Both the position numbers and the translations under genes were made by a program. A stretch of DNA of 64,000 bases from Hydractinia symbiolongicarpus. Its lineage: Eukaryota > Cnidaria > Hydrozoa > Anthoathecata > Hydractiniidae. This document shows, in pieces, positions 54,611 through 64,000 of the stretch. The notes beneath the pieces are model-generated. The model did no database searches. It was not told the DNA's origin and was given only the letters and a program-made list of their open reading frames with translations. Position 1 is the stretch's first letter. Each line of letters starts with the position of its first letter. Location of the stretch: positions 2,294,001-2,358,000 of the forward strand of contig NC_079889.1 of NCBI RefSeq assembly GCF_029227915.1, read 5' to 3'.

Positions 54611-54682
54611 GGATCAGTGGCGCAGTTGGATAGCGCGTTTCATTACGAAGCACTGACTCGGTGGTTCGAGCCTGCCAAGATG
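54611..54682 (+). mobile_element. tRNA-like sequence, probable SINE head
   Basis: The A-box-like TGGCGCAGTTGGATAGCGC and B-box-like GGTTCGAGCC are spaced as in a tRNA. The D stem (GCGC/GCGC) and a 5-bp T stem form, but the acceptor ends do not pair well and the anticodon arm is irregular. It is therefore a tRNA-derived SINE head or tRNA pseudogene, not a functional tRNA. Confidence 0.55.
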
Positions 54683-54996
54683 CAAATCTTTAAAACCGTG
54701 GTAATCAAAACGAACGCAACGAAAGATGGATATCGTGATTCTAACACTGCTAAAAGAATAGAAGGATGATATTCTGCGAGAAAGAAAAAGAGTCAACATG
54801 GTGAGTTCTACAAAGTCTTTCACCCTGAGATATGGTGAGTAACATGGCCACGGAGAAGGTAAGACACCCCGTAAAGTCTGTTTCGAAGGTAAGTATGCAT
54901 AGGGGTGGATGTTGGCAAGAGAAAAGTAAAAACACCAAGGGATCTTGCAGAATTTTTTATTTTTTTTTCAAATAAATATATAACAAAAATACTAAA

Positions 54997-55048
54997 AACC
55001 TCCGATGCGCGGTGTGATTTCAACAAATCACACCGCGCATTGAAGGTT
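54997..55048. repeat. GC-rich 24-bp-arm hairpin
   Basis: ATGCGCGGTGTGATTT, a 4-nt loop caac, then its exact complement (55005-55040). The arms extend outward another 8 bp with two mismatches. It stands out against AT-rich flanks. Confidence 0.9.
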
Positions 55049-55269
55049 GGTACGCAACAAGAGTACATTGTGGAAGACAAGCATTTTTGAAGTCGCTTTC
55101 GCCTGGTTTTAACTGTTTGTGATTTGAAAAAGCTGTCAAATGTTTGCTTAGCCTTTGTAGCATACGCCACCAGAAATATTGACAGGTTGCTTTGCACCGC
55201 TCGTGACATCACATAAACAACAACAACAAGAACAACAACACCAATAACAACTACAAGAAATGCCACAAC

Positions 55270-55960
55270 AATTTGAGCGGGAGGGGAACGCTCAGTGACT
55301 TCACAAGGACCGTGCTGATAGACGCCTAGCCTGCCACCCCAATTTTATTGTCCCAAAAGTTTGAACTTTGTTACTTCAAGACTAAAATTTCCGAAAAAAA
55401 AGCTAACTCGACAAAAGGCACGAAAAAAGCCCTATTTTATTCAAGCTATTTGTAGTGTGTTTACAGCATGCGACCAACGTTCTCCGGTGTAGCTAATGGC
55501 ACCGAAGAAAATATGATATTCTTTCGACCTTCTTGCTAAAACAATCCTGAATTATTCGAACGGTATACCAAAGCATGAACGTTAGATGAAAAATATGATT
55601 CTCGACATAGCGTCGACTGTCAATGACGTTATCACAAATGGCGATAGAAGAATTTGTTTACCAACAAGTTTTTTTAACTTAACCAAAATGAGAAAATTTA
55701 GGAAACTACATATATATCTTAAGAGCAATTTGACTTTTGGCATGTTGTTGTTAAAAAAATATAGGTTGGTCAAAAAAAAATCGAACAATTTGCAAGATTA
55801 ACGAAAGTCCTGCTCAGTGTTAATTGATGTCAAATTCCTATGACGCATGAAAATTATTCCAAAACTTTCAGTAATAAACTTTCTTAGCTTCAAAGAATTA
55901 AGAAACTTATACCATCACTTATGCTACTTTGCTATTCTTTTAAGTTCTTAAAATCGACTG
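55270..55960. other. intergenic, nothing recognised
   Basis: No gene seen. The long minus frame just before it (54820-55266) overlaps an AAC-rich simple sequence and a hairpin and is not called. Confidence 0.35.
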
Positions 55961-55965
55961 GACGC

Positions 55966-56494
55966 TATTGATGACGTCAAATCGGAGAGGAAAAGAGCAA
56001 TTAGCGATAAACTGTTTTTATAAGAACCTTTTTATAAGAATCACGATGCTCAAAAACTTTAAAATTTACGAATATCTCAAGAAACCTGAGCTTAAAGCAT
56101 GTAATCAGACAAAAGTGAAAATGATAAAGTTAGGTCCGAGGGTCTTTCTTTTATCATATAAGGTCTCACAGCAAGGTGATTATTTACCTGCTGCCAAAAC
56201 ATTATTAACGTCCGATCAAGCTACAGGAGAAAATGTTGACATTATTTAGGAAAACAACGACGATAAGAATGAGAATGGCAAAGATGTTTCTGAGGAAGAG
56301 TGGATCACGAAGATGACTGTGTGCTAAACGCAACCTATTGTGAAAATAAAAGTTCTATACGAGAATGGATGGTACACTGGAAATATTAATTACTACAACA
56401 ACTACAAGATATCATCATCTTCGATTATGATGATACGGAGGACTATATCAGACAGGATGACATCGACATGGTTGAAGTGTGCGTCGTTTAATAT
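55966..56494 (+). pseudogene. broken transposon ORF tail with a Tudor/chromo-like domain
   Basis: A first open piece (55966-56249) ends at a stop in LTSDQATGENVDII*. After another break, KIKVLYENGWYTGNINYYN continues, one frame away, into FDYDDTEDYIRQDDIDMVEV before a stop (56490s). The pattern V-LYENGWY-G-I-YYN ... DY-DDTEDYI--DDIDMVEV is a Tudor-like barrel that I recall at the C-terminus of cnidarian mobile-element proteins. Stops and a frameshift show that it is a relic. The parent family is unknown. Confidence 0.55.
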
Positions 56495-56499
56495 ATAAT

Positions 56500-57660
56500 C
56501 TGATAAGTTGTTTTTCTAACCAAAAGTTATTGCTCTTCAAGTTGTTCAAAACGAATTTTTGTTTTTTCATGTTTCCTGCCAATCAAACACACAAATAATA
56601 ACTGAATGTACCATTTCTTGTTGTGCAGCCTATTTGAAAGAGTGAAAACTAACTTCAGAGATGGCATAAACTTTACTCACAACATCAACTCACCATTCTG
56701 AAACACATCAAAACAATACCTCGGGCAAAGAAAGCCTTTTCAAGACGATTTTGAAACTCTTACCCAACTACAAAATTCCTGGATGGATTTTAATGTACTT
56801 ACGAACTCAAAAAATGTTCTTATCAAAACACACTTCAACATCCACAAACGAGGTGCCAATTCAAAAATTAGGCGGAACTATTAGACATTCAAAAATGAGG
56901 TGCCAATGTAAAAATAAAGGAATGTTTCGACATTTCTAAATAAGGTGCCAATGTCAACATTAAGAACTATCATTTCAACACATTTAACACCGAAGAACAA
57001 GACCTGGTCGCATAAAAAACTTATTTACCGTGTAAAACTTTTCATTTTTAAAAAATCGTTCTTGTATTAAAAACTGAATGTCGTGAATGCAAATATTGCA
57101 AAGATTTTAAAAACCCACCGAACAATATGCAAACGTAAATTTAAAAATCCGAACCTAATCTCTCCCGCATGCGTAACCAGACGGTCATAAGAGTGATAGT
57201 CACCATAATGCCAGTGGCCTCACAACTTCTGCAATATATTCAATGCGACGCTGCCACCTATTAAACCTTAATTAAAAAGCCTTACCTTAAAAAAAAAAAA
57301 TGGCAAAAGCTCTTCGCCAACGCAAGTCTTCCACAAGTCCTCTTAGTTGCGTACCTCACAAACTATGCTCTGCAAATTTTCACTCCTCGTTAAACAATTA
57401 AGTACAATACAAAATATGAAGTCAGTCAAAGCCGTAAAGAATGGACATAAGAAGTTTAGGCAAATTCTTAAGCGTAAGCCAATAGTCTTTTAAAGGGAGT
57501 ACTCACAAAGGCCTGTTTAGACAATTTGACTTCGACTAATGGGAGAGTAAAAGCATCCATTGTGTATATAGGTATAGCAATTTAACTATTTACAGGTTTG
57601 ACTGAGTAACGCAGTATATTTTTGATTAATCTAATAAACACTAGTAAGCAGGAGACAGCA
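56500..57660. other. intergenic, nothing recognised
   Basis: Mostly featureless; 'aggtgccaat' recurs about every 45 bp at 56851, 56901 and 56943. Confidence 0.4.
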
Positions 57661-57669
57661 GCTTCATGG

Positions 57670-58290
57670 TCAGAAAAGACATCATTTGTTCTCGATGATC
57701 AAATACGTCATTTCTTCTCGATGATCAAAACGCCGTTGGTTCGTGATGTTCAAATACGTCGTTGGTTCTCGATGATCAAATACGTCATATGTTCTCGATC
57801 ATCAAATACTGCGTTGGTTCTCGACCATCAAATACATTATATGTTCTTGATGATCAAATACGTCGTTGGTTATCGATCATCAAATACTGCGTTGGTTCTC
57901 AATGATCAAATACATTATATGTTCTTGATGATGAAATACGTCGTTGGTTATCGATGACAAAATACGTCGTTGGTTCTCCATGATTAAATACGTCGTTGGT
58001 TCTCGATGATCAAATACGTCATTTTTCTCGATGATCAAATACGTCGTTGGTTCTCGATGATCAAATAAGTCATTTTTCTTGATGATCAAATACGTCATAT
58101 GCTTCCAATGACAACATACGTCGTCGGTTCTTGATAATAAATTACGTCATTTTACTCGATAATTAAATACGTCACCTTTCTTGATGATAAAATACGTCAT
58201 TTGTTCTCAATGACAAAATACGTCGTTGGTTCTCAATAAAAAAAATACGTTGTTGGTTTTTAATGACCAACAACGTCGTCGGATTTTGAT
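57670..58290 (+). repeat. 26-bp minisatellite, about 23 copies
   Basis: The unit approximates gttggttctcgatgatcaaatacgtc, with variants (catatgttctcg, catttttctcg). Each unit carries TGATCA and TACGTC. Divergence grows to the right. Both strands show open frames of about 70-110 codons caused by the repeat. Confidence 0.9.
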
Positions 58291-58299
58291 TATATCACT

Positions 58300-60030
58300 T
58301 TTTCCGATGACCAATCTAAGAAAAAATTGATTTCTGTATTTGTATAATAACAATAGTATTTATGAGTGTTGGAGAATGACATCGGAAAACATAAACTTAA
58401 GAAATTAATATTGGTTTTGACGACAGTGAAATAAGGTGAAATAACGTGAAATAACGTTTGCATTCAATTTCTTAATTCGTGTTATTTTAAACGTTTTCAC
58501 TGTGAAACATCATTTTGGTTTTTGTTCAAAATCAGATAAACATTAAGAAATACTTTGGAAGAACAAATTTTCACTAAAAGTAAAGAATTTTGAGAACCCT
58601 GCAATAACTAGTAGCCTAAATTCTATTAGCAATTTGTCACCAAAAAAGTGCTAAATTGATAAATTTATATTTTTTATACTATTTCATAAATAATGTTATG
58701 GTGACTGACAAAAGGAGTAAAAAAAGGGAGTAAAATGGCGGCTTACAAAAAATTGTTGTTTCGCAGAGTTTGTTGATAAACTAGTGATGTTCACTTTTAT
58801 CTTGAAAGTTTATTCAGGTATATTTTCATTGAATAAATAAATTGGTGGCTAACACCTGCATTTTGTAAATTTTTCTGGCCTGTACAACTGTAGCAAAAAC
58901 TATAAATCATTACTCGTGGCTCAATTTCTTTAATGCTAGTTAGTGAGAAAATTCAATGACTGACAGAAAGTTTAATGAGTGAAAAAGGTGGCTGACTGCA
59001 AAAAAATGTGGATAAATTATTTTTAACTATTTTTTCACTACCAACTATGCTTCTAGTTTAATAAGTTAAAGTCAGAATGTTAAATAGTGGGTGACAGCAA
59101 TTGATGCACTGTAGTTAAAGTAAAAACGATTTTGCTACAATGTATCATTTTTTTCTTTTTTCTCAGCAATTCCATGTCTTCTTCAATTCCCAAAGGAAAA
59201 AAAATTATTTTCTATTTTGTATAAAAGTACATGTTAGATAGATAGATTATTCTTAGTTATATTATTAGTAAGTTACAGCAACAAAATGAATGCAAAGAAG
59301 TATACATGTGATTATTGTGAAGCAGTTTTTGGGCACAGGCCAAAGAGTGTAACATAATCCAGTTCCATTGAAATTTAGCAGAAAAAATAATAGTGATACA
59401 CTTTATTTCTTATTCTTGGATCAGTTGTTGCAGAAAAAGCTTGCATCGAAACAGCTTGGTTCATACAAGTTGAGGATAACATGTGCAAAGGAAAATGTGA
59501 ACAAAACTGATGATTATGGTCATAGTGCTCCTGAATTTAAAGGGACACTTCTTAAAGTGTAGCATTCACTCAATAGCTGTTAGTTAAACATATCATATAA
59601 AAAATCAACTTTTAACTCAAAAGCATTGTTTACCCTTATGTTAACCTTGAGACGACAAGAAAGGGACTGCAACTAAGCAACACTGACTATGTTAAAGTTA
59701 TTCATTAAATTGAAAAAAACAACTTTACTCATTTATAAATGGAAAAAGTTATAATTTTCAGATTTACAATATTTTTTCTTTTCAATGTGTTCTTATCTTT
59801 GAATGTTATGTTTATTGTGATATTACCGCTGCTTTATCCTAGAAATTTGAGTTTTTCAAGCTTTTGCAGTATATATTTGATAATTTAGAGTTTAATAATG
59901 GAGTTGTTTCGTATATTGTATATTAAAAATTATGTACAAAAAGAGTACACTTTCATGAGAAGTCATTGATTTTGATTAGTTGATATTTTGACCACAGAGA
60001 TGAAATTTTAAAAGTCAGCCATCATTATTA
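58300..60030. other. intergenic, no confident gene
   Basis: A short frame at 59287-59355 reads MNAKKYTCDYCEAVFGHRPK, with a CxxC finger-like start, and stops soon after. It could be a relic of a zinc-finger exon but is too short to call. Confidence 0.35.
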
Positions 60031-60036
60031 TTTGAG

Positions 60037-60118
60037 CCCAATGATGGGAGAAGAATCTCCCGAAACACTGCCTGCTAAACTATCATGTTCAAGAAATGAT
60101 AAACTTTCCACAGTAATA
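60037..60118 (+). mobile_element. Penelope-like 3'-region fragment
   Basis: 'atgatgggagaagaatctccc', 'gaaac' and 'gctaaactatcatgttcaag', then 'aaatgataaactttccacag', match the 3' region of the Penelope-like element at 13980-14062 almost base for base. The hammerhead-like stem GGGAGA/TCTCCC is kept, but the 5' core is further changed (CCAATGA). No coding part is attached. Confidence 0.85.
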
Positions 60119-60124
60119 TGAATA

Positions 60125-61339
60125 CTGAACAGACAAACCGAAATAATATCTTCAATGATCATTCTTATCAAGTTTATCAATGCTAACAACAAAGTAAAAA
60201 ATAGTTCTGTTTACTTTGCCGAAACTCTGATTTCGTAAAAACAACAAGTTTTGCAGGTTTATTTTATCGTGATTCATAATCCTTTTTTTTAGTCAGTGTA
60301 TTATCAATACAAACTTTCTTTATTATTTCCTGAAAATATTGGCCAATGCTGTATATTATGAAGGATAAAAATAACATATTTCGTTATAAACTGACAATTA
60401 CATGACCTCATGAAGCTTATAAAATGGCTGTATTTTGTTATGAAATGATGAATACACAGCAGTAAAAAGCTAAGGAATCATCACATGTTGTTTGAAAATT
60501 AAGCTCTTTACAAATTTTTTCATTCAAGATCATTTTGAACATTTAAAATTTCAGACTACAAAAGATTTGAGACTTCAAAATTCTCAGACATCTAAAATTT
60601 TCTTAATGTATATATAAACAACAATTACAACAAACTATAAGCCTAATTTCCAAACTGTTACTGACTTTCTGAAAACAAACAAACAATAACAGAAGAAAAA
60701 TTATTATAATTTTTTATCGTAATTTATCGTAATTATAAAAAGATTTTGGTACTGACAAACAGTAATAAAAATTATGGCACAACAGGCAGAGATGCAAATT
60801 TTTTTAAATTTGCCAAACGACTGCAAAATTTTGCATTAAACAGGATGGGGCACAAGATATGCATATTGTGGATGTTCTTATTTTTTATATGTTCTAAATT
60901 TTTGACAAAATCTCAGCCTCAACGTTTTTATAAACTGGGTCCTTATAAAAAAGGTGTACCCAAAATAAACCCTTATTATATAAAGTCAAATGTCAGCCTT
61001 TCTAATTCAATTTATTTCATGTTGGCAAAAAATTACCAACATGAACTACTATTTGCCTGCTCTACATCGTCAAACTTGTGCTTCACGTCAGCAATTTAGC
61101 TACATGTTGTTTGCTCCCATACACAAATATATACCAGTTAAATTTAGAGAGAATTTATGAGAAAATAAGAACAAAAATTTTGTAAGTTTAAGTCACATCC
61201 ATCTGCAATAAAAATCAAAAAAAAAAAATTCATGTTGGCATGTTGTCAAAACATGCCAATGTTGCCAAGAATTTTTGTTAATACCTTGGCATTCGCCTCT
61301 GCAATTGTTGAGTATTGATGTGAATTAGAAAAGTCAAAT

Positions 61340-61340
<1 letters not shown>
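60125..61340. other. intergenic, nothing recognised
   Basis: The frame at 60746-61099 has no similarity I can see and AT-rich codon use. Confidence 0.4.

Positions 61341-61342
<2 letters not shown>

Positions 61343-61371
<29 letters not shown>
61343..61371 (+). repeat. (TA)n microsatellite
   Basis: About 14 TA dinucleotides in a row. Confidence 0.95.
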
Positions 61372-61374
<3 letters not shown>

Positions 61375-61485
61375 CGTAATCCAGATGTATGTGATTCAGA
61401 GTCAATGTGTTAAGTTAATACAATTAACACAATTATATATAAGTGCGCTATAGACACAAATCTTAAAAACAAAGCTTGAAATAGA

Positions 61486-62012
61486 CTATATTGTCACTGG
61501 AGAACAAGACTGTGCTATGTCCATTTTTGTGAAAATTGAGATTTCAGTGGGAATTTTTCTCTGCATTGAAAACTGTATTCTGAACAATGCTATGTCTCAA
61601 ATAGACTATTAAACATTGCTAAATGCCCTAATAACTGGTCTAACTTGGTATAATGATATATAGCTAACTGTATAGTAAATTTCTGGACACCAAAACAGTC
61701 CTAGGTCCAAGTAGTTAGACATAGGACAGTTTTATGCCTTTACTAGCTCAGACTACACTCAATACTTCCAGCAAACCAAAAAATCCTACAAATAAATATG
61801 GCTTTATATTGCCAAAATTATGATGAAGTGGACAAACACATGAAGACGCAATAAATGTGATGACTGGAGTCAGTGAAATTGCTATAATTAAGTTACCTAA
61901 CAAATAGAAACTATTTTTGTGGCTAAGCAAAATATTTAATGTGACTTTTCTCAGTTTTGTATTCTCAGACATATAGGCATGGTCTTGTTCTCCAGCAGTT
62001 ACAATATCATAG
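61486..62012. mobile_element. MITE-like element with CTGGAGAACAAGAC inverted ends
   Basis: The left end tattgtcaCTGGAGAACAAGAC at about 61490-61510 is inverted at about 61980-62010 (GTCTTGTTCTCCAGcagttacaata). The interior of about 480 bp has no gene. Duplication of the target is not clear. Confidence 0.6.
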
Positions 62013-62950
62013 GGTTAAAAGTGTATTATCTAGCTAGGGTCAAGTGGTTTATACAAAATTCAAGTATATATTTATTCGATGGAAGCCTGGAAACATATTT
62101 TGTAAATGCTTCTGTTGGGTTAGGGAATTTTGAAAATGTGCCTAGCTAACCTTTCAGATAAAAAATCGGAGGGAAAGAGGTATACCTACGTCCAGTTGGC
62201 AAAATATTAACCCAACTAAAAACTTCGCTTTTCTGGTACCTCTATATTGAAGTCTCAGTAATCAAACTACACGATTTTGAACAGATAATATCATATCCAA
62301 GTATACTATAATATAAACTGCTCAACTGCTCTGGAACACGTGGTGATTTTAGAATTGGGATACCATCTTTAATTTTTTATCGCGGTGGAGCAAATTGGAC
62401 TTTGAACCCCTGTTTTCAGTAGCGAAGCCTAGGAAAACTTGCTAAAAGAAGAGGCCTATTTGAGATTTTGCAGCTTTTCTTGAGATATTTTTCCTTTTGT
62501 TTATGCGTTAAAATCATATTTTTATGGTGGCCGACAAGTGCAAAAAAAGATCTTTGTTGTGTAAATTTAAAAAAAGGGGTAAAAAATCATGTCCCTATCC
62601 GAGGTTTAGGGGTCCAGGATTAAATAGTGATCCTGGATGTAAAGGGAACTCCAGTAAAAATCACTTTTTTTTTTTCTTTTATATGTACTCAGAAAAGCAT
62701 AAGAAATAAAAAAACTTACTTCACTTGTTTTCCTTATTTAAAATTGTTGTACTAGCTTTCGCATATTCAATTTTTTGTAATAAAAAACAGACAGGCGCGA
62801 TTTCATTTTAGGACTGGACCCGATTATGAATAGTGACATCACATCGTGCATAAAGTTTAGGCGAGCGCAGAGAACGTTCATGTTAAGACCTATAGCTTAC
62901 ATTAAATCGCTTTTTGTATGTAATTTACGTTTAAGTCTTTTAAAAAATAG

Positions 62951-63170
62951 TTAGTTGCTCTGCGTTTCGATGTACCAATCGATCAGAGAAGTGTAAAGAA
63001 GTCAATTTTCACAGAATCCCGTCTGTGAAAAAGAAAGTAGGCAAAATTTGCTCAACAAAATACGTCGTACAGGTCATCTACCAAGCGATCAAAGATTTAA
63101 TGTTTGTTTGTCGCACTACACAGATAGTTCTTTTAAAAGAGATCTCCAGGAAATAAAGTTCCATCAAATA
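62951..63170 (+). pseudogene. THAP zinc-finger fragment, frameshifted
   Basis: CSAFRCTNRSEK...VNFHRIPSVKK is followed, one frame away, by NLLNKIRRTGHLPSDQRFNV and CLSHYTDSSFKRDL. This fits the THAP C2CH order C-x4-C ... C-x2-H with the FHRIP and SSFKRDL landmarks. The shift lies in an A-rich run near 63030. No start codon precedes it: a stop is just upstream, next to an acceptor-like 'atag'. It may be an exon with an error or a transposon/THAP-gene relic. Confidence 0.5.
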
Positions 63171-63174
63171 TTGC

Positions 63175-63485
63175 TACTTCGTAAAAATGCCATTTTAGCT
63201 AGTCAACGTGATCAAAGTTTCTCATTTCTTCTCATTTCATTATTTGTACTTATACCCACAGAAAACAACCAAATAACGTTTTGTGCATTTTTATATTAAA
63301 TAAAAGAACATTTATGAAACACCCAATTTATGAATTACAATTATTTTCGCAAATTGGGTTTTGCCCAAATTTAAAACAAATGGTACACGCCACCGTTACA
63401 TTACAGCCATATTAAAATGGATTAACTTTATTTATAAAATGTTTTTTATGCTGTCTAAAAAAGGATAAAAGAAACTTGAATTACA
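63175..63485. other. intergenic, nothing recognised
   Basis: No gene seen. Confidence 0.35.
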
Positions 63486-63490
63486 GCATT

Positions 63491-63556
63491 AAGCCAGGTA
63501 GGGTTCGAACCCATGTCGAAAATGTTTCCCGCTCTGCCAACTGAGCTACTGCCTCC
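63491..63556 (-). mobile_element. tRNA-like SINE head or tRNA pseudogene
   Basis: On the minus strand, GTAGCTCAGTTGGCAGAGC (A box and D arm) and GGGTTCGAACCC (B box and T arm) are excellent. The acceptor strands GAGGCAG/CTGGCTT pair at 6 of 7, but the anticodon stem does not form. That pattern fits a tRNA-derived SINE or pseudogene better than a working tRNA. Confidence 0.6.
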
Positions 63557-63682
63557 AAAAGGTTTTATCACAATCAAATAATATTAAAATTTTTGTACTC
63601 AAGTGACAATTCTTCATTATTTTGTCTTTCACCACCAATGTGTTTACAAAATCGTAAAGTTTTATATACATGCTGTGGCAAT

Positions 63683-63782
63683 CTCGATCCCAGGGCTTTT
63701 TTTCTCTTTTTCATATAAGTGACAGCGAGAAAAAATATTTCTTTCTTGCTGTTCCTTATATAAAAAAAGCCCTGAGATCGAG
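63683..63782. repeat. 100-nt hairpin (MITE-like, pre-miRNA-like)
   Basis: CTCGATCCCAGGGCTTTTTT on the left pairs with AAAAAAAGCCCTGAGATCGAG on the right. The inner parts (atataag/cttatat; gacagcgagaaa/tttcttgctgtt) continue the pairing to a small loop, giving an almost continuous imperfect stem of about 40 bp. Confidence 0.8.
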
Positions 63783-63787
63783 CTTGA

Positions 63788-64000
63788 TGCAGCGGCGGTG
63801 TAGTGGTAGCGTATTCGTCGTGGAATCATAAGGTTTAAGGTTCAAGTCCCCACTCCCGGTGCACTTTAAATGTAGTGCTGATCGCGAACCGGCTTTTGTG
63901 TTTTAGAACAATGCTTTGTGTATCTCTGCCTCAATGCAACATAGATACAGTCGGTGAGGAAGAAGAGTCAGCCGTTAGGATGGAATCTCCGAGGACGTTA
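63788..64000 (+). mobile_element. tRNA-derived SINE, cut by the window end
   Basis: GTGTAGTGGTAGCGTATTCG (A box region) and GGTTCAAGTCC (B box) about 35 bp apart form a tRNA-like head. It is followed by a tRNA-unrelated body (gcactttaaatgtagtgctgatcgcgaacc...) that runs to the edge of the window. The acceptor stem is not restorable, so it is not a functional tRNA. Confidence 0.55.

Noticed and set aside
54820-55266. 148-codon minus frame starting MAFLVVVIGVVVLVVVV
   Set aside because: The hydrophobic start is the translation of an AAC-rich simple sequence, and the frame crosses a 24-bp hairpin. There is no homology.
63788-63865. Functional tRNA gene
   Set aside because: The A and B boxes are good, but the acceptor stem cannot be paired and a non-tRNA body follows, so a SINE is more likely.

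Overview
This is a gene-poor, AT-rich, intron-containing animal genome window. The genes I recognise are a metazoan-type UDP-N-acetylglucosamine pyrophosphorylase (UAP1) with 11 coding exons, a Sox-type HMG-box gene, and a spliced gene for a predicted secreted protein of unknown family. The mobile elements are a Penelope-like element with a GIY-YIG domain, a ZMYM/TTF-type hAT transposase relic, non-LTR retrotransposon pieces and a long-TIR transposon whose product resembles multicopy uncharacterised proteins of marine invertebrates. Together these suggest a cnidarian, perhaps a medusozoan or hydrozoan. That placement is inference; no rRNA or mitochondrial marker is present.

Layout. 1-0.4 kb is a minisatellite. 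2.7-5.3 kb is a full-length but broken hAT transposase gene (minus strand) that later received a non-LTR 3' fragment and a small inverted-repeat element. 5.6-6.6 kb holds a TTAA-flanked foldback element and a reverse-transcriptase relic. 9.4-10.7 kb is a TIR element filled with a ~54-bp satellite that recurs at 20.1-20.4 kb. 11.3-14.4 kb is a nested stack: a 3.1-kb TIR element with a target-site duplication, containing a second TIR-like element with ~100-bp tandem repeats, and a 5'-truncated Penelope-like element with a hammerhead-ribozyme-like 3' motif. 18.9-20.0 kb is a decayed LINE.

The single-copy genes are clustered: UAP1 (21.7-27.5 kb, plus), a secreted 512-aa orphan (29.7-32.9 kb, plus) and Sox (34.3-35.0 kb, minus). 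The last two are convergent, with a G-rich tandem repeat between their 3' ends. No shared pathway links the three. UAP1 makes UDP-GlcNAc for chitin, glycan and GPI synthesis; Sox is a nuclear transcription factor; the orphan is predicted to be exported.

41.3-45.1 kb is a complete, apparently young DNA transposon: 303-bp TIRs with one mismatch seen by eye, and a one-intron gene for an 823-aa protein with no internal stop. It is the most interesting object here. 50.7-53.4 kb is a ~2.7-kb array of a 17-bp unit whose long open frame is an arithmetic artefact. 54.0-54.4 kb carries four 75-bp repeats encoding hydrophobic 25-aa units on the minus strand. The rest of 45-64 kb is intergenic sequence with MITEs, SINE-like tRNA-derived heads, hairpins, a 26-bp minisatellite and broken coding relics (a Tudor-like transposon tail and a THAP finger).
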